Source: Dichetophora obliterata (lineage: Eukaryota; Arthropoda; Insecta; Diptera; Sciomyzidae). From it: 64,000 nucleotides of DNA. Location: positions 87,062,289-87,126,288 of the forward strand of contig OY986436.1 of NCBI GenBank assembly GCA_963920525.1, given 5' to 3'. The first letter of the stretch is position 1. Each line of letters starts with the position of its first letter. Shown here piece by piece: positions 41,967 to 53,456 of the stretch. A model generated the notes under the pieces. That model had not been told where the DNA came from and searched no databases. It saw only the letters and a program-made list of their open reading frames with translations. The position numbers were made by a program, and so were the translations under genes.

Positions 41967-43833
41967 AAGAAGGAACTTCACGTTTAATTACTAACAAAAC
42001 ATAAAATTTTTATGAGATCGCATAGATACAAACTATTATATCACATAGATGCAAACCAAGCTTAAGAAAAGCATGCATGAATAATGTTACTGCAAGCGTT
42101 GTAAACCAAGGTTATGCCAAGCTATCATGAATAAGGCTGTCGCAAGCGTTGTAAGATAACAGCCGCCGACATTTACAAATATTTGGTATTTTAATCTTTT
42201 TGCGATTGTCGCTTTCATTTTGCTTGGCAATGCAATCCTTTTCTAAATGTTGTCGGCAGTTCTCGCACAGTTGTCTTTCAGAGAAAACAAACATCAAATT
42301 TATATAAATCCTTTTTATTGTGATTGCTGAGAAGTTACCAAGTAAACAAATTTCTTTAAAAAATCGTCAAAAAGTAAGCGTGTTTTTAAATTTATAAATT
42401 TAAAATATATTTAATATATTTAATGTCGGCATTAAAAAAAAACGAAGTGTTGTGCGCAGCAGCAATGAAATTTTTCAACGTTTATGGAACAGCGAGGCAC
42501 CAAGTTCTGTAAGAAACAAGATTGAGCTTTCAGAACAGAAGATTGTGTCGGACTAAAACTTATTGGAACAGTGCAACTTTGTCTGGTAAGTTATTTGCTT
42601 TCATATGTAACATTTTTGAGCACGTCAAAAGCCTGTCGAAAAGGTGGAGGAACGCAACAAGCTTATCGTCGTTGGGCGTGCAATACCGCGTATACGAATA
42701 TGAAAACGTTCGCTGGATACGCGGTATTGCATGCGAAATGATGTTTATTACATAAGCTTACGAAGGAAATTCAAGGGATGCGTAAAGATGTTGGCGAATT
42801 GAAGAAATCGGTATCGCATAATAACTCCACCCATGTATTCTATTGTAAATTGTATTTTTAGTAAGCGAAAGAAGTGAAAAACGCTAATTTTATTTCATTT
42901 TACTTTCTGTTTATTATTACTAATAAAAAAATATATAGAACACTAAAAAAATAAAAAAAACGCTTACTTATTTCATTTAAAATACGTGTTTTGTAACCGT
43001 AAAAAGCTTATGGAAAGCGTATAAAAATTAATTATAAAACATTTTCTTAAGATATAGTGATTAAGATTTGCAAAAAGCGTAATTACGTGTCTTAAATAAA
43101 GATAAAACACCTTATAAAGATGTGTGCGTTTCGATTATAAAACGTTTTCTTTGATGCATTTAATAAATGTCATAGCATCGTTTTATAAGCGTTTTGCTTA
43201 CATTTGAACGTTTACAAAACGTATATTTTTATCCGTCGTTTTTACCACTATCGTGCGCATCGTTGCACGTTTCCACAATTATTGAACAATTTTTCCAAAT
43301 TTTTTTGTACTATAATTATTTATTTTACGATTTCTTGCAATTTTGTTTCAACAATGTTATTACTGCGTTCTTATACCTAAATATTTTAGGAATATTTTAT
43401 AATTTAATTTCATTCTCTATTAAAACTATTTCAGTAAATTTTAATTTTGTTTGAATTAAAAAAAGGAGGAATTGTTAGTTTTGAACTCTTATAACTTCTT
43501 TGCTTTTAAACTTACTAATTTTTTTTTTTGCAAAAAGTAAAAAATGTAACGGTTTTTATTTTTATGAGAAAAAAAATCGGGCTAACGGGGTTTACTAGTC
43601 GAATATAACTTCGGAAGTAAAATCGCTCTGAAGAGGAAATGAAACCCTTCTTAACTACATGCGATTTAATAAATCGAGCATGTCATACTAAAGATATGAA
43701 AAAATACCATTTCGGCTGTTTTTCGGTGTTCAAAAAATTTTTTTGTTTTTGGAATCTTCTCGAGGTGAGCTTTAATATAGGGGTAGTTTTTTCAAACTTT
43801 TTTTTATGGAGGCTGACTCACTCTAATGTACAT
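41967..43833. other. Unassigned AT-rich sequence with repeats
   Basis: No gene is recognised. AGCATGCATGAATAATGTTA and a diverged copy AGCTATCATGAATAAGGCTG (42071, 42120) form a roughly 50-bp direct duplication ending GCAAGCGTTGTAA in both. At 43000-43210 several AAAAAGCGTA/TAAAACGTTTTC-type motifs recur. A hairpin at 42679-42731 is listed separately. Confidence 0.45.
42679..42731. repeat. Perfect 15-bp inverted repeat with 23-nt loop
   Basis: TGCAATACCGCGTAT at 42679-42693 and its exact complement at 42717-42731. The left arm with its upstream TATCGTCGTTG context also occurs at 12375-12403, where the right arm is missing. It may belong to a dispersed element present at both places. Confidence 0.75.
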
Positions 43834-46657
43834 TAGGATGTCCCAAAAGAATATTTTTTTTTTTAATTTAATAGTTGCTCAACCTTTGTTCGAAGGCTTA
43901 TAAGGTCAAGTATTTTTGAGATTTTTTCAGATTTTTTGGAAGAGGTTTATAGGTGACGCTAATCGGTTTTTCCCTAAAAAACAGTTTTTTCGGAGATTTT
44001 TCGAATTCATAGAAAAAGTTGGTCAATAACAGGCATTTTCTAAGACTTTGAGTCGTTATTTTGAAAGACAATTGTTCAAACTTCATTTTAATGTACATAA
44101 ATCAGAAGTTTTGGCAAATTTTGATGTCATTTGGGTGACACATATTGCATTTTTTCGTGAAATTATCGAACATTTTAAAAAAAACGGTTCGTAACTTTAA
44201 AAAATTCCATCAAAATGAAAAAATGTGATGCAGTTTAAATAACGGTAAAATTTTAAACAATTTAAAAAAAATTTTGATATTACTCTTGCCGTTTCAAAGT
44301 TAAAGCCTTTAAAGCTTTTTTCGTTGCCTGAAAATTTTTCGAATTTTAACAAGGCATTTTATTTCATTCAATAAAATGTTCATTCAAGTTTAGTTCATTC
44401 ATGTTAATAGTGTACATAAAAAATTGGTACCTCTGTCAGAAAGACGCTATGTTTTTAACGTTGACCCCTGCCGCGAAGGCTTAATTCAACGGTGCTCCAA
44501 AGCTTGGGACAAATATAGCGTCGGCCAACGCCCCTTCGGAATTCAAGACAGACCACTTTGAAAGGTTCCCCTAATAACATGCAACAGAACCCCGACTGTG
44601 ATGTCAAAAAAGACATTATTCATGGCCGTGACTCATTCAGCCACTCGAATTTTAACATGACTTGGTTATTTTAATAACCTTGGGCTATCTCAGTATCAAT
44701 ACCAATAATATAACCCATTACTTTTTTAGCCGCAATAATCATCTACATCATATCAAGGGTCATCACTCCTTGACACGAAAGACTAAGGCGGCAACTACAT
44801 TAGGCCTGTCACTATATCATCAGGTTCCTCAATCTCAGTGGACACAACTCAGACTATTTAGGTTTCCCCGTCGCGTTCTCAAATTCCAAAGGTCACAGTA
44901 TATTGATCCGGTAGTTGCTTACCTTCCTAACATTTACTATTTGAAATTAGCGAGATTCAATCTACCATCATTCTCTTAGTAATTTAAGGAAATCACCAAC
45001 CCGAGTTCAACTTAAGTGTAACTCACACCAGCCTTCCTGGCCTAACCACAGACAGAGCGAAATTAAGCCCCTGAGGGCCATGCCCAACAACAGTCAATAC
45101 CTGGGCTCAAGGCTTCACCTGAGAAGGCTCTTCAACATCACGTCTTACAGACCAAAAGTTCTTAGAACATTTATATTTGACTGTGAAACCTTCAGCCACT
45201 AGAATTGTACATGACTTATGCAACTTTGTTAACCTAATTAAGACTTAATAAAATGCCTCTTTCGGAAATGTTATTCGGCTTATACAACGGTCCAAAGATT
45301 AAATGTTTCCTACATAAAACATTTATTCTAAGATAAGGTCTGCAGAACAACGATAGATCAGGTCTCCCCATCATTGATGGATGACTGTCCCCGCTCTCCA
45401 AGTTATGTTGGATTGATCGTAAATCGAAAGCATATTACAATGACGGTGTTATGATAACTTAATATCAAAACCATGCTTTCTCCAAGAATTTGGCAAGCAA
45501 CAACCAAGGCTCAAGGTAAACCTATTTCTTTTACAGTTATCAGATGAACATTCAAGAGCCGTGCCTCGAGAATGAACTCATTATGAGATCAGTTCATGGG
45601 CCGTGCCCCATGAACTGCCCATCCAACAACAAATCCTCACCGCTTCTATTCCTGGCTTGGGACAGGCAGATTCCCCGAAGGTCCTCTGGCGGGTTTGGTA
45701 CCTCTATCAGTGCCCTCGATACGCTCCACTGAATGACCTCAATTTAATGAAGCAATTAGCTAGCTACAAGCGCTTTAATGAAACAGTTTCAAACGCCATG
45801 CTGAAAAATTTTATAGGGCACCAGAGGTACCCAATCCGGGAAATTAGCTGCCTTAGTCTTAGCATTTTTTGATGAGCGCATAGAAACCAAAACTTAGCGG
45901 TTAATGGTAAAAAATATTATTTTCGACTTCCTCGACTAGCTGATTATTAGAGTAGGTTTTTGGATGCTCTTCGAAATGGTGTAGTTGTCTGTTTTTATGT
46001 AACTTGAAAAATGCACATCTCATTTTTAATAAAGGCAAATTTACTGTAAAATGAAGGTCCCAAATAATTTTATGAACTAGTTCATAATAATGTTTACTTA
46101 CCGATGCTTAAAAATGTTCACTATATTTTGTTAAATGAAATAAAATGCCTTGTTAAAATTCGAAAAATTTTCAGGCAACGAAAAAGTTTTAAAGGCTTTT
46201 AACCTTGAAACGGCTGGAGTAATATCAAAGATATTTATTTTTAAACTGCTTAGAATTTTACCATTATTCAAACTGCATCACTACATTTTTCATTTTGATG
46301 GAATTTTTAAAAGTTATATAGCGTTTTTTAAAAAATTTACGCAAATTTTACGAAAAAATGCAATATGTGACACCCAAATGACATAAAAATTTGCTAAAAC
46401 TTCTGATTTATGTACATTAAAGTAAAGTTTAGAGATTTTTCTTTCGAAATGACGACTCAAAGACTTAGAAAATGTATGTTATGACCAACTTATGCTTGGA
46501 GTTCGAAAAATCTTCGAAAAAATTTATTTTTAGGGAAACAACGATTAGCGCCACCACTAAATCTCTTCGAAAAATCTGAAAAAATCTTAAAAATACTTGA
46601 CCTCATAAGCTTTCAAAAAAAGCTTGAGCAAAAAAAAATTATTTTTGGGACACCCTA
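43834..46657. mobile_element. 2.8-kb element with about 0.54-kb inverted arms and unexplained core
   Basis: The arms, 43834-44385 and 46130-46657, are imperfect reverse complements; the tips are TAGGATGTCCC and the complement TAGGGTGTCCC. ATGTACAT (8 bp) flanks both sides (43826-43833, 46658-46665). Because ATGTACAT is itself palindromic it could alternatively belong to the arms. An 8-bp duplication would suit hAT-type elements. The core (44385-46130) is markedly less AT-rich than its surroundings and encodes no protein I recognise. It contains an internal repeat (TTCAGCCACTCGAATTTTAA at 44636 and TTCAGCCACTAGAATTGTAC at 45190). Confidence 0.8.
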
Positions 46658-48136
46658 ATGTACATACGAATGAAGCAAGTTAAATAAAAGCTTATAAAAA
46701 CATTCGAAAAAATTAGAACGGCTTAGATAATTTCAACAAAAAAGCAAATAAAAAATATATGTGTGCTATACAAGTAATTGAAAGCTAAACACAATTTTCC
46801 TCATCTATATCTGTATTTTGCAGAAGAAATCATTCTAATAGCCTGGAAAAGATTTCTTCAAGTTGAATTAAAGTAATCTTTTATCAAACAACGCCTTCAA
46901 TCAATTATTAAAAATTCAAATTAAATCTAAGTGTTTTCGGAATAATGTACCTAATTTCAAACCTAAAACCACTAAAAGCATCATTAAATTAACCAACCTA
47001 CTGCCTAAAAGCAGACACATGTTTTTCTTCTTATGGCCAAGTATTTTGTCACGTTTCGAAGAACTCAACACTGCGGAACAAAAAGTGTTCGTGTCGTTCA
47101 GGCCTTCCAGCGATTCTGTAAGTAAAAGCCAATAATCAAAGAAGGACTGGCTTAATGCACGTGATTTAGTTCCATACATGTTTGCATTTCATACAACTTC
47201 TGATTTCCCATAGACTTTATTTTGCTTTTTATATTTTGAATAAACTTTTTTAAAGATAATAGTTTCTTAAAACAATGTTCCACCTACAACAGAAATTCTT
47301 GTATTGTTTACCTCACTGCAATACAAATTTAATCAATCATCAGCTCACGAATGTATTCCAATTCCCACGCAATAATTAAAAGAATCAAAAACCACTACAT
47401 CACTAATCAGGATAAACAAATCAAATTGAGCATCACCGCAGCTTCCACTTGGTGCGTCAAAAGGTCACTTCATTTAATCAAGAGGCTAGTTAAAAAGCAT
47501 TAAACGAGTTCGTGCTCAGATGGGTGCCGGTGTTAAATCAAGCAATCCAACTAAAAGTCATGTACAAGCAGTATTCTCGTCTTCATACTTATCGCCACCC
47601 AGCAAACTCATCTCCGTGATGAATGGAGGGAAATTCATGGTAATGAACTCTCTTTTGATGACACGATTGCCTTCCATGTTGGCTTCATCGGGGGGTCTTC
47701 ACCGCAATTGTTGCTGATTAACATGCGGCATTTTGTGTAGTTATCGTCGTGTGATTGCAAAGAAAGTCAACAATTTTGAATGTTTGACATTTCTCGATGT
47801 CAATGGACACTAAAATAAGAGTAAATAGACAGACCGACATACATACATAGATAGATAAGTAAAAGTTTTGACTATTTATCCAGGACATTCGTTCAATACA
47901 GTAGGAAATGTTTTGTAAGAATGCAAAATTTGAACACTGAAAACAAAATGTTTTTAGTATTCCAATAAGGCGAACAACAAAAGGCATTCAACCTTAAGCT
48001 GGAAGTTCATTAGCTGGGTTTGCATATGCGTCCGTCTACCCGCTGGCGCAATTTACGCAAGAATATTATGGCATAATAATTGCGTTTTGCGTTCAGAGTA
48101 AGTAGGGCTTCAAAATTATTCAATATTTGCTATATT
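46658..48136. other. Unassigned sequence, possible small coding remnant near 47558-47690
   Basis: Mostly AT-rich. At 47690-47558 on the minus strand a short frame with protein-like composition reads RPPDEANMEGNRVIKREF and ends EDENTACT at a TGA. It is only about 45 codons, bounded by a stop upstream, and matches nothing I know; it may be a host exon piece or chance. No splice context is convincing. Confidence 0.35.
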
Positions 48137-48297
48137 GGCCGCATTCTAGCCGAAAAAGTGCTCAAGAACTGTTCCACAACTTTCGGGCTGAATGGTATGC
48201 TCTCACAGAACATGTTCCTTGAGATGTCACAATTTATATAGCGAAAATATTTTATGCTACTTCGCTACTTGAGCACTTTTTCGGCTAGAATGCGGCC
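48137..48297. mobile_element. 161-bp MITE, GGCCGCATTC family, ATT duplication
   Basis: Exact 30-bp inverted ends beginning GGCCGCATTCTAGCCGAAAA. ATT flanks both sides (48134-48136, 48298-48300). It shares its first ten bases and the ATT duplication with 50304-50528. There is no coding. Confidence 0.88.
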
Positions 48298-48639
48298 ATT
48301 GTTCAAGTGTAATTTTTAATACATCTAAGGTACCCACCAAAGAATTATATCTACTAACACCTTCTTCTTATATATATTGCTTGATGTGTACCCTGTTTTT
48401 CTTTACTGGTCGTTTTCTTCAATTATGGTGCACTTTTTCTTCATGATGCAATCACAAGATAAGCTCACATTATAGTTAAATTTCGTGGGTGTAACTGTAA
48501 AGAACTTGCACAAGGAGCTGTTGCGCAAAACCCGCGCTCGTGAGTTATGCAGTGACTTTTTCACAAAATTTGCGTGCAATTGACTTTAATCAATTACCTA
48601 GCTTAGAGTTTTATGTAGCAGAGGAAAAAGAGAAATTGC

Positions 48640-49075
48640 ATAGCAAGTTCCGTAACTGAAAAGAATTAAGATATCCGAAAAACTATTTGATTTGGCAGGC
48701 AATATGCACGTGCAGTTTAAAAAGCGAAGAATTAATTTCTGGAGAACCAATTAATGGCGATATTTATATAACATAATGCCTGCAGAAGCGAATTCTGCCT
48801 TTTATTAAAAAACAATGATGTTTTGGCCTGACTTGGCAACGAGCCACTATCCTAAAAAAGCCAAAGAATTTTGCATAACAAAGAGGGTCAACATAGTGCC
48901 GAAAGACGCTAATCCTCCGAACTCGCCGGAGTTACGATATTGGGTGCATATGAAATCAAAACTAAAGAAAAACCCAGATTCGCAGAATGTGGAGCAAACA
49001 TGCAAAGTCATTCAGCGAAAGAGATGTCCAAGTACTGATGGAGGGTGTAAGCTCCAAAGTTCGAGTTTATGAGTT
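48640..49075 (+). pseudogene. Tc1/mariner-superfamily transposase fragment
   Basis: Degenerate frames give WQAICTCSLKSEELISGEPI, CLQKRILPFIKKQ, then MFWPDLATSHYPKKAKEF (second catalytic Asp region in the WPDLA motif) and NIVPKDANPPNSPELR, followed by a drifted C-terminus. The order matches a family of insect IS630-related transposases with a FWPDLA...NPPN...LRPIE layout. The RPIE segment carrying the last acidic residue is altered (ELRYWV). No terminal repeats were found. Confidence 0.75.
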
Positions 49076-49872
49076 TTTAGTTATATGAATAAAACAGTAT
49101 TATGAATGAGTTTTCATAGCAATATTAACATTTAAGTTAGTTATTTTGCCGCTTGACACTTGCCTTAATTTCAGCGGATGCAGGACTTATGTACATTTTT
49201 AATATAAATTTTGATTTTTTTTTTTTTAATAATAAAACCTTAATTTATATTAAAATTCTTTTTAGCTTTTGTTTATGTTTGAAGTACGGTGTGGCTCTTT
49301 GCAAGGATTTAAAAATCTTAGAGTGGATCTTAATGGCCTCAATCGTGCCCACCACTGCTATATATAATTCAAAGATATAGTAACTTTCTAAAGATTTTAC
49401 CGATTTCAATCATCTTTAAACTTTTTTAACAAAAAATGTAAGAAACTTTAATATGTGAAAAAAAAATCTTGTCTTCCTATCTGGTAATAATATCTATATT
49501 TGAAGATATAAGCTTTCAAATTTATTATATGAGAATTCTTATATTTTTTTCTAATATTTTCTAATATTTTCAAAACTATTTAAATTTGTGCATAATACGC
49601 ATTAAAAAAGTTCAATAAAATTTTTATTTTCTCCTATTTTTACAAAAAAATAAATATTTTATGCATTGGAATCACACTGAAATTTAAATAAAATTATTAC
49701 TCTTTAGCCAAGGTTCATTTATAAGGTTGTGGCACTTGAAAGAAATGAGCTCTGTTTTCGCCTTTGCTTGAACTGTCAACAGAGTTTTTCTTTGTTCTAT
49801 TTTTTCTAATTTTTCTTGATTTCTGTTCACCCATTCTGTGAGTTCGACCGAGCACGCTCTCAAGTGCCACAA
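49076..49872. other. AT-rich stretch, no gene seen
   Basis: A poly(T) run lies at 49209-49227. There is no recognisable frame, and the last 150 bp leads into a MITE cluster. Confidence 0.45.
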
Positions 49873-50632
49873 CCATGGCAGAATAAGCAGGTAGATGCAA
49901 TTCGGAGAGGAAAAAAACGAGAGAGCAAAACATTGGCGTAGCTATAATGTCACTATCATGGTAGAAGGATAGCGGTATGTCTTTTCATACTGCCATGTCT
50001 GTCAAATTTAGCTGTGTGGCGAATGGAAACAAAAGAAAATAGAGAAAAAGTTTTGCTTCGTTTTGACAATTCCGGCAGTATGCTCTCATCTGGTGCATAT
50101 ACCTGTATTCTTCTACCATAACGAACTCTCCTTCTTCACTACATTTTCTGTTTTCACACGAATTCGCTTTCCTCCACAGTAAAATTAGAGAAGGTAGAAG
50201 CATTTTGGAGAGACAGACTGCCAAAACTGCCAAAACTGTCAAAACTGTCAAAACGAAGAAGACAGCTTATAGAAAATCTGAAACCGATGAGAAAGCGAAA
50301 ATTGGCCGCATTCAGCAAAGCCAACTGTTTTCAACTGTTATGGTAGCGATACCGTAGAAAAGTAGAAAAGTTGACGTTTATTTAATTTAATTATTATAAT
50401 TATTTAATAATTATGTAAATAATTTAATTGTAAAGGTTTCTCACTCAAATTTAAAGTGTTCTTGCAGTGTTTCAGCGAATTTTGACACAACAGCCAGTTA
50501 CCAACTGTTGACTCCGCTGAATGCGGCCATTGATTTCCTTTTGTTCTCATTCGCAAAAAGCTGACTTTGACAATTTTGGATATGAGAAGAGCACGCAGTC
50601 CGAAATGCATCTACCTTCTCTAGTTCTGCCAT
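49873..50632. mobile_element. Nested MITE cluster with CATGGCAGAA ends
   Basis: Outer ends are CATGGCAGAATAAGCAGGTA and the complement CATGGCAGAACTAGAGAAGG, both continuing GTAGATGCA-TTCGGA. Inside, 49956-50125 has inverted ends ATGGTAGAAGGATAG / ATGGTAGAAGAATAC, and 50304-50528 is a third MITE. A 10-bp tandem (CTGCCAAAA/CTGTCAAAA, four units) lies at about 50219-50258. The start CATGG with a nearby AGGTAG recalls the 307-bp element at 1577-1883, but no 8-bp duplication is evident here. Confidence 0.65.
50304..50528. mobile_element. 225-bp MITE, GGCCGCATTC family, ATT duplication
   Basis: The ends GGCCGCATTCAGCAAAGCCA and the complement GGCCGCATTCAGCGGAGTCA match at 22 of 26. ATT lies on both sides (50301-50303, 50529-50531). 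It is inserted in the larger cluster at 49873-50632. Confidence 0.85.
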
Positions 50633-50849
50633 GCTTTCCTCAAACAATTTTGTTTGCTTCTCATTGGCTCGCTCGCTTTTTTAATGTTGAGTGCGAACTA
50701 TTCTCTCACTCACTGCTCTACAATCAGGGTTGCTACACCGGAAAAAACTTTCTACCTACTATCCTAAAAAACTTTACCAAAATAAAGAAAAAATACCAAA
50801 TTTTTTGTATGTAAAAGTAAATAAAAGATATATATTTTTAACTTTTAGA

Positions 50850-51357
50850 TATGAGTAAATATTTATAACACATTTCATTTATAAAAAATATGCATAAGTA
50901 ATCGTATACAATACGATAAAAAATATTTATATATAAAATCACGTTTTCTATAATATCAAGTTTTACTACTAATATGAATTTTTCATTCAAACGAAAAAAA
51001 AATGTAGAAGTTCAATTTGTATTTAAATTTGTTTAAAAGTATTCGCCTCTTAGAATTAATAAAAATATATATTTATTACACATTTCACTCATAAAAAAAT
51101 ACATAAGTAATCGTATACAATGCGTTAAAAAACCATATAAATATTAAAACCACATTTTTATAATATCAACAAGGTTAACTACTTACATATATGACTTTTT
51201 CATATAACTTGTTTTCACGTATTTGCCTCTTTGTATTTATAAAAATAAATATTTTTACACATTTTATTTATAAGAAAAAAATACATAAGTAATCGTATAA
51301 AATATGATAAAAAAATAAAAAATTGTTAAAATATTAAAATAACATTTTTTATAATAG
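50850..51357. repeat. Tandem AT-rich repeat, about 180-210-bp units
   Basis: ATAAGTAATCGTATAC/AA recurs near 50893, 51104 and 51282, with ACACATTT(C/T)A(T/C)TTATAA upstream of each and a TTTTCATnnAA block downstream. There are about three units, the last interrupted by a MITE at 51358-51752 and resuming at about 51765 (TTTTAACTACTTATATTGAC). No coding. Confidence 0.75.
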
Positions 51358-51752
51358 CTGCGTTTTATTCCTTCTGGTTTAACCAGTGAACGAATAGATC
51401 GCATTAGTTAAAGCTTTGTAAGTTTTGCCTTAGACCGTTTGGGGCATTGTCGCCAAAGTATATGACCAAACGGCTGATTGCAAAACAATACCATTACTAC
51501 TTCTGACCGCTTGGGGCATTGTCGACGATGATATGACTAAACAGGGCATTGGGTGACTAAGAACGGTTGTAAACCAAACTCTTACTTGCGAGTGCTGCCA
51601 CAAACTAAACCAATAGCGACATCTATAGAGTCGTAGCGAAAAAAAAATAGTTCAACGAGATGAACTAGCTACTGAGCAAGTTCATCTTTTTGTAAGTGTT
51701 CTGCATGTTATTTAGAACCTATTTGGTTTAACCAGAACGAATAAAACACGCC
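51358..51752. mobile_element. Approximately 395-bp MITE inside the tandem array
   Basis: Inverted ends GTTTTATTCCTTCTGGTTTA (left) and the complement GTTTTATTCGTTCTGGTTAA (right). The interior is less AT-rich, with a repeated GACCGTTTGGGGCATTGTCG / GACCGCTTGGGGCATTGTCG at about 51433 and 51508. There is no coding. Confidence 0.78.
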
Positions 51753-51980
51753 TAATATCAATTTTAACTACTTATATTGACTTTGTCATTCAAACCAAAA
51801 AAAAATTTATAAATTGAATTTATTTTTTAACTTGTTTAAAAGTATTTTCCTCTTTGTATTCAGCTTTCTCATTATTTATTTTTCGCATGTCATGAATAAT
51901 TGAAAAATTAAAAAAAAGTTAAACTATTATTGACTTATTAAACTTAATATTTTTTATAACTTTATAATTAATTTAAAACT

Positions 51981-52154
51981 ATGGAATTCACGAACGGTGA
52001 TATATTCCATGCTATTCGTTATTTGCTCTGTTCACATTATAATAATTCACAATGTGAACAATAATGTGAATTATAATAATGTTCACATAATTGTATATTG
52101 TGAACAACACCAATAACGAATAGCATGGAAAATATCAACGTTTGCGAATTCCAT
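51981..52154. mobile_element. 174-bp palindromic element
   Basis: Arms of about 44 bp begin ATGGAATTCACGAACGGTGA and, in complement, ATGGAATTCGCAAACGTTGA. The centre is itself palindromic (TTCACATTATAATAATTCAC and variants). Such a structure would form a long hairpin; no coding. Confidence 0.8.
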
Positions 52155-52189
52155 ATTTATTCTTATAAAGTTTCTATTTATTTTTAATC

Positions 52190-52393
52190 TATAATGAATA
52201 ATTTTTCGCCTGGAATCGGAGAAGGGAGTTTTCATTTTTAAGATAAAGCCTAAGAAAATTCTAGAAATTTTTAATGAAAACTTGTTCATTAACCGCCAAT
52301 ATTAATGATTGTAAAAAAATGTGATGTCTTTATATGCTATCCTAAAAACTAAAACTCCTTGTTCCGATTCCGGGCGAAAAATTATTCATTATA
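52190..52393. mobile_element. 204-bp palindromic MITE with TA ends
   Basis: TATAATGAATAATTTTTCGC at left and its exact complement at right, with similarity continuing about 40 bp (GGAATCGGA, AGTTTT). The TATA tips are consistent with a TA target of Tc1/mariner type. It lies 36 bp from the preceding palindrome. Confidence 0.82.
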
Positions 52394-52918
52394 GGAACAT
52401 GAAATTTAAAGAAACAAGTAAATAAAAGTTTAATCCAAAAATCGTTTTTCGGCGACCACACAAAATAAGTTATATTGTTTCCTTCGCAAAGTTCTTTGGA
52501 TAGCATAATGCTATTAATAGTATTTAAATGTAACTTGCTCCCAGGCTTCGTTTTAATAAATGAAAATTAGGAAAACTTTCTTCCTTTTGCGGTCGAGCTG
52601 AGAGGCAACGACAATATATGAAAAACAAAATATGTTAAATACTTAAAACAGCTTTTTCCCACGCCGTTTTTTGATCTAGAAACTTTATTCCAGAAATCTA
52701 ATACATCCATATCAATGTTAGCTTAAAGTTTAGAAAACCTTAGAAGCTTACATTGAGTGACAACATTTTCAGTGTCACCGTCTATTAAAAAAGGAAAACT
52801 TGAGATCAATGGTAATATAGAAATTACAACAAAGTTAAAAAATTGCTAGGTTTCTTATGTCGTCTCTGCAAAAATTGAATCTTTGTTAAACTTGCCTTGT
52901 TCTAAAGAATCACCTTAG

Positions 52919-53455
52919 AGAATGATTTAAACTATCAAACATTTAGAATTTGTATTTAAATCATAGAAAATCAACATTAATATACAACTAAATAAATGGT
53001 ACGCTTATATGAAACACACAATGCTTAGCTTGCTGACAACGAAGCGGTCCGCTTCAGTGCTTTTAAAAGTGCACACCGTTTTCAACCGAACCGATTGGCT
53101 ATCTGGGAAACGACAGAAATTAAAGAAACTGATGTATTTTTATGTATGCATATTTTACATACACATTAATAAAAACAACAACAACAATAACAAAAGGAGC
53201 ACAACAACGAACGACATGATTACGAACCAAGCCAAAAACAAAAACAACAACCATAAAAACATCATAAGCAGCTACTGAAGCAGCTAGTGCATTTCTCATA
53301 CAAATTTATGAATTTTTTTTTTTCTTCTTAGATTTTGCTATTTTATAAGATATTTCTTTTATTCGGGATAGCGTGAACTCCACTACTTTCCAGAATGATT
53401 TAATTTATCAAACATTTAGCATTTGTATTTAAATCATAGAAAATCAACATAATTA
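52919..53455. repeat. Roughly 64-bp direct repeat bracketing 400 bp
   Basis: AGAATGATTTAAACTATCAA at 52919 and AGAATGATTTAATTTATCAA at 53392 both continue ACATTTAG-ATTTGTATTTAA and ATCATAGAAAATCAACAT. The bracketed DNA has a less AT-rich segment (53020-53120) and an AAC/AACAACAATAAC microsatellite at about 53172-53192. It could be a segmental duplication or a replication-slippage product. Confidence 0.7.
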
Positions 53456-53456
53456 A

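Noticed and set aside
44662..45872. Open frames of 62-105 codons in the core of the inverted-arm element
   Set aside because: They overlap in different frames, show no recognisable motif and are bounded by stops. The base composition of the core alone could produce them, so only the core is reported as unexplained.
47558..47690. Small host gene on the minus strand
   Set aside because: Only about 45 codons with a stop just upstream, no splice support and no recognised homology; mentioned as a possible remnant only.
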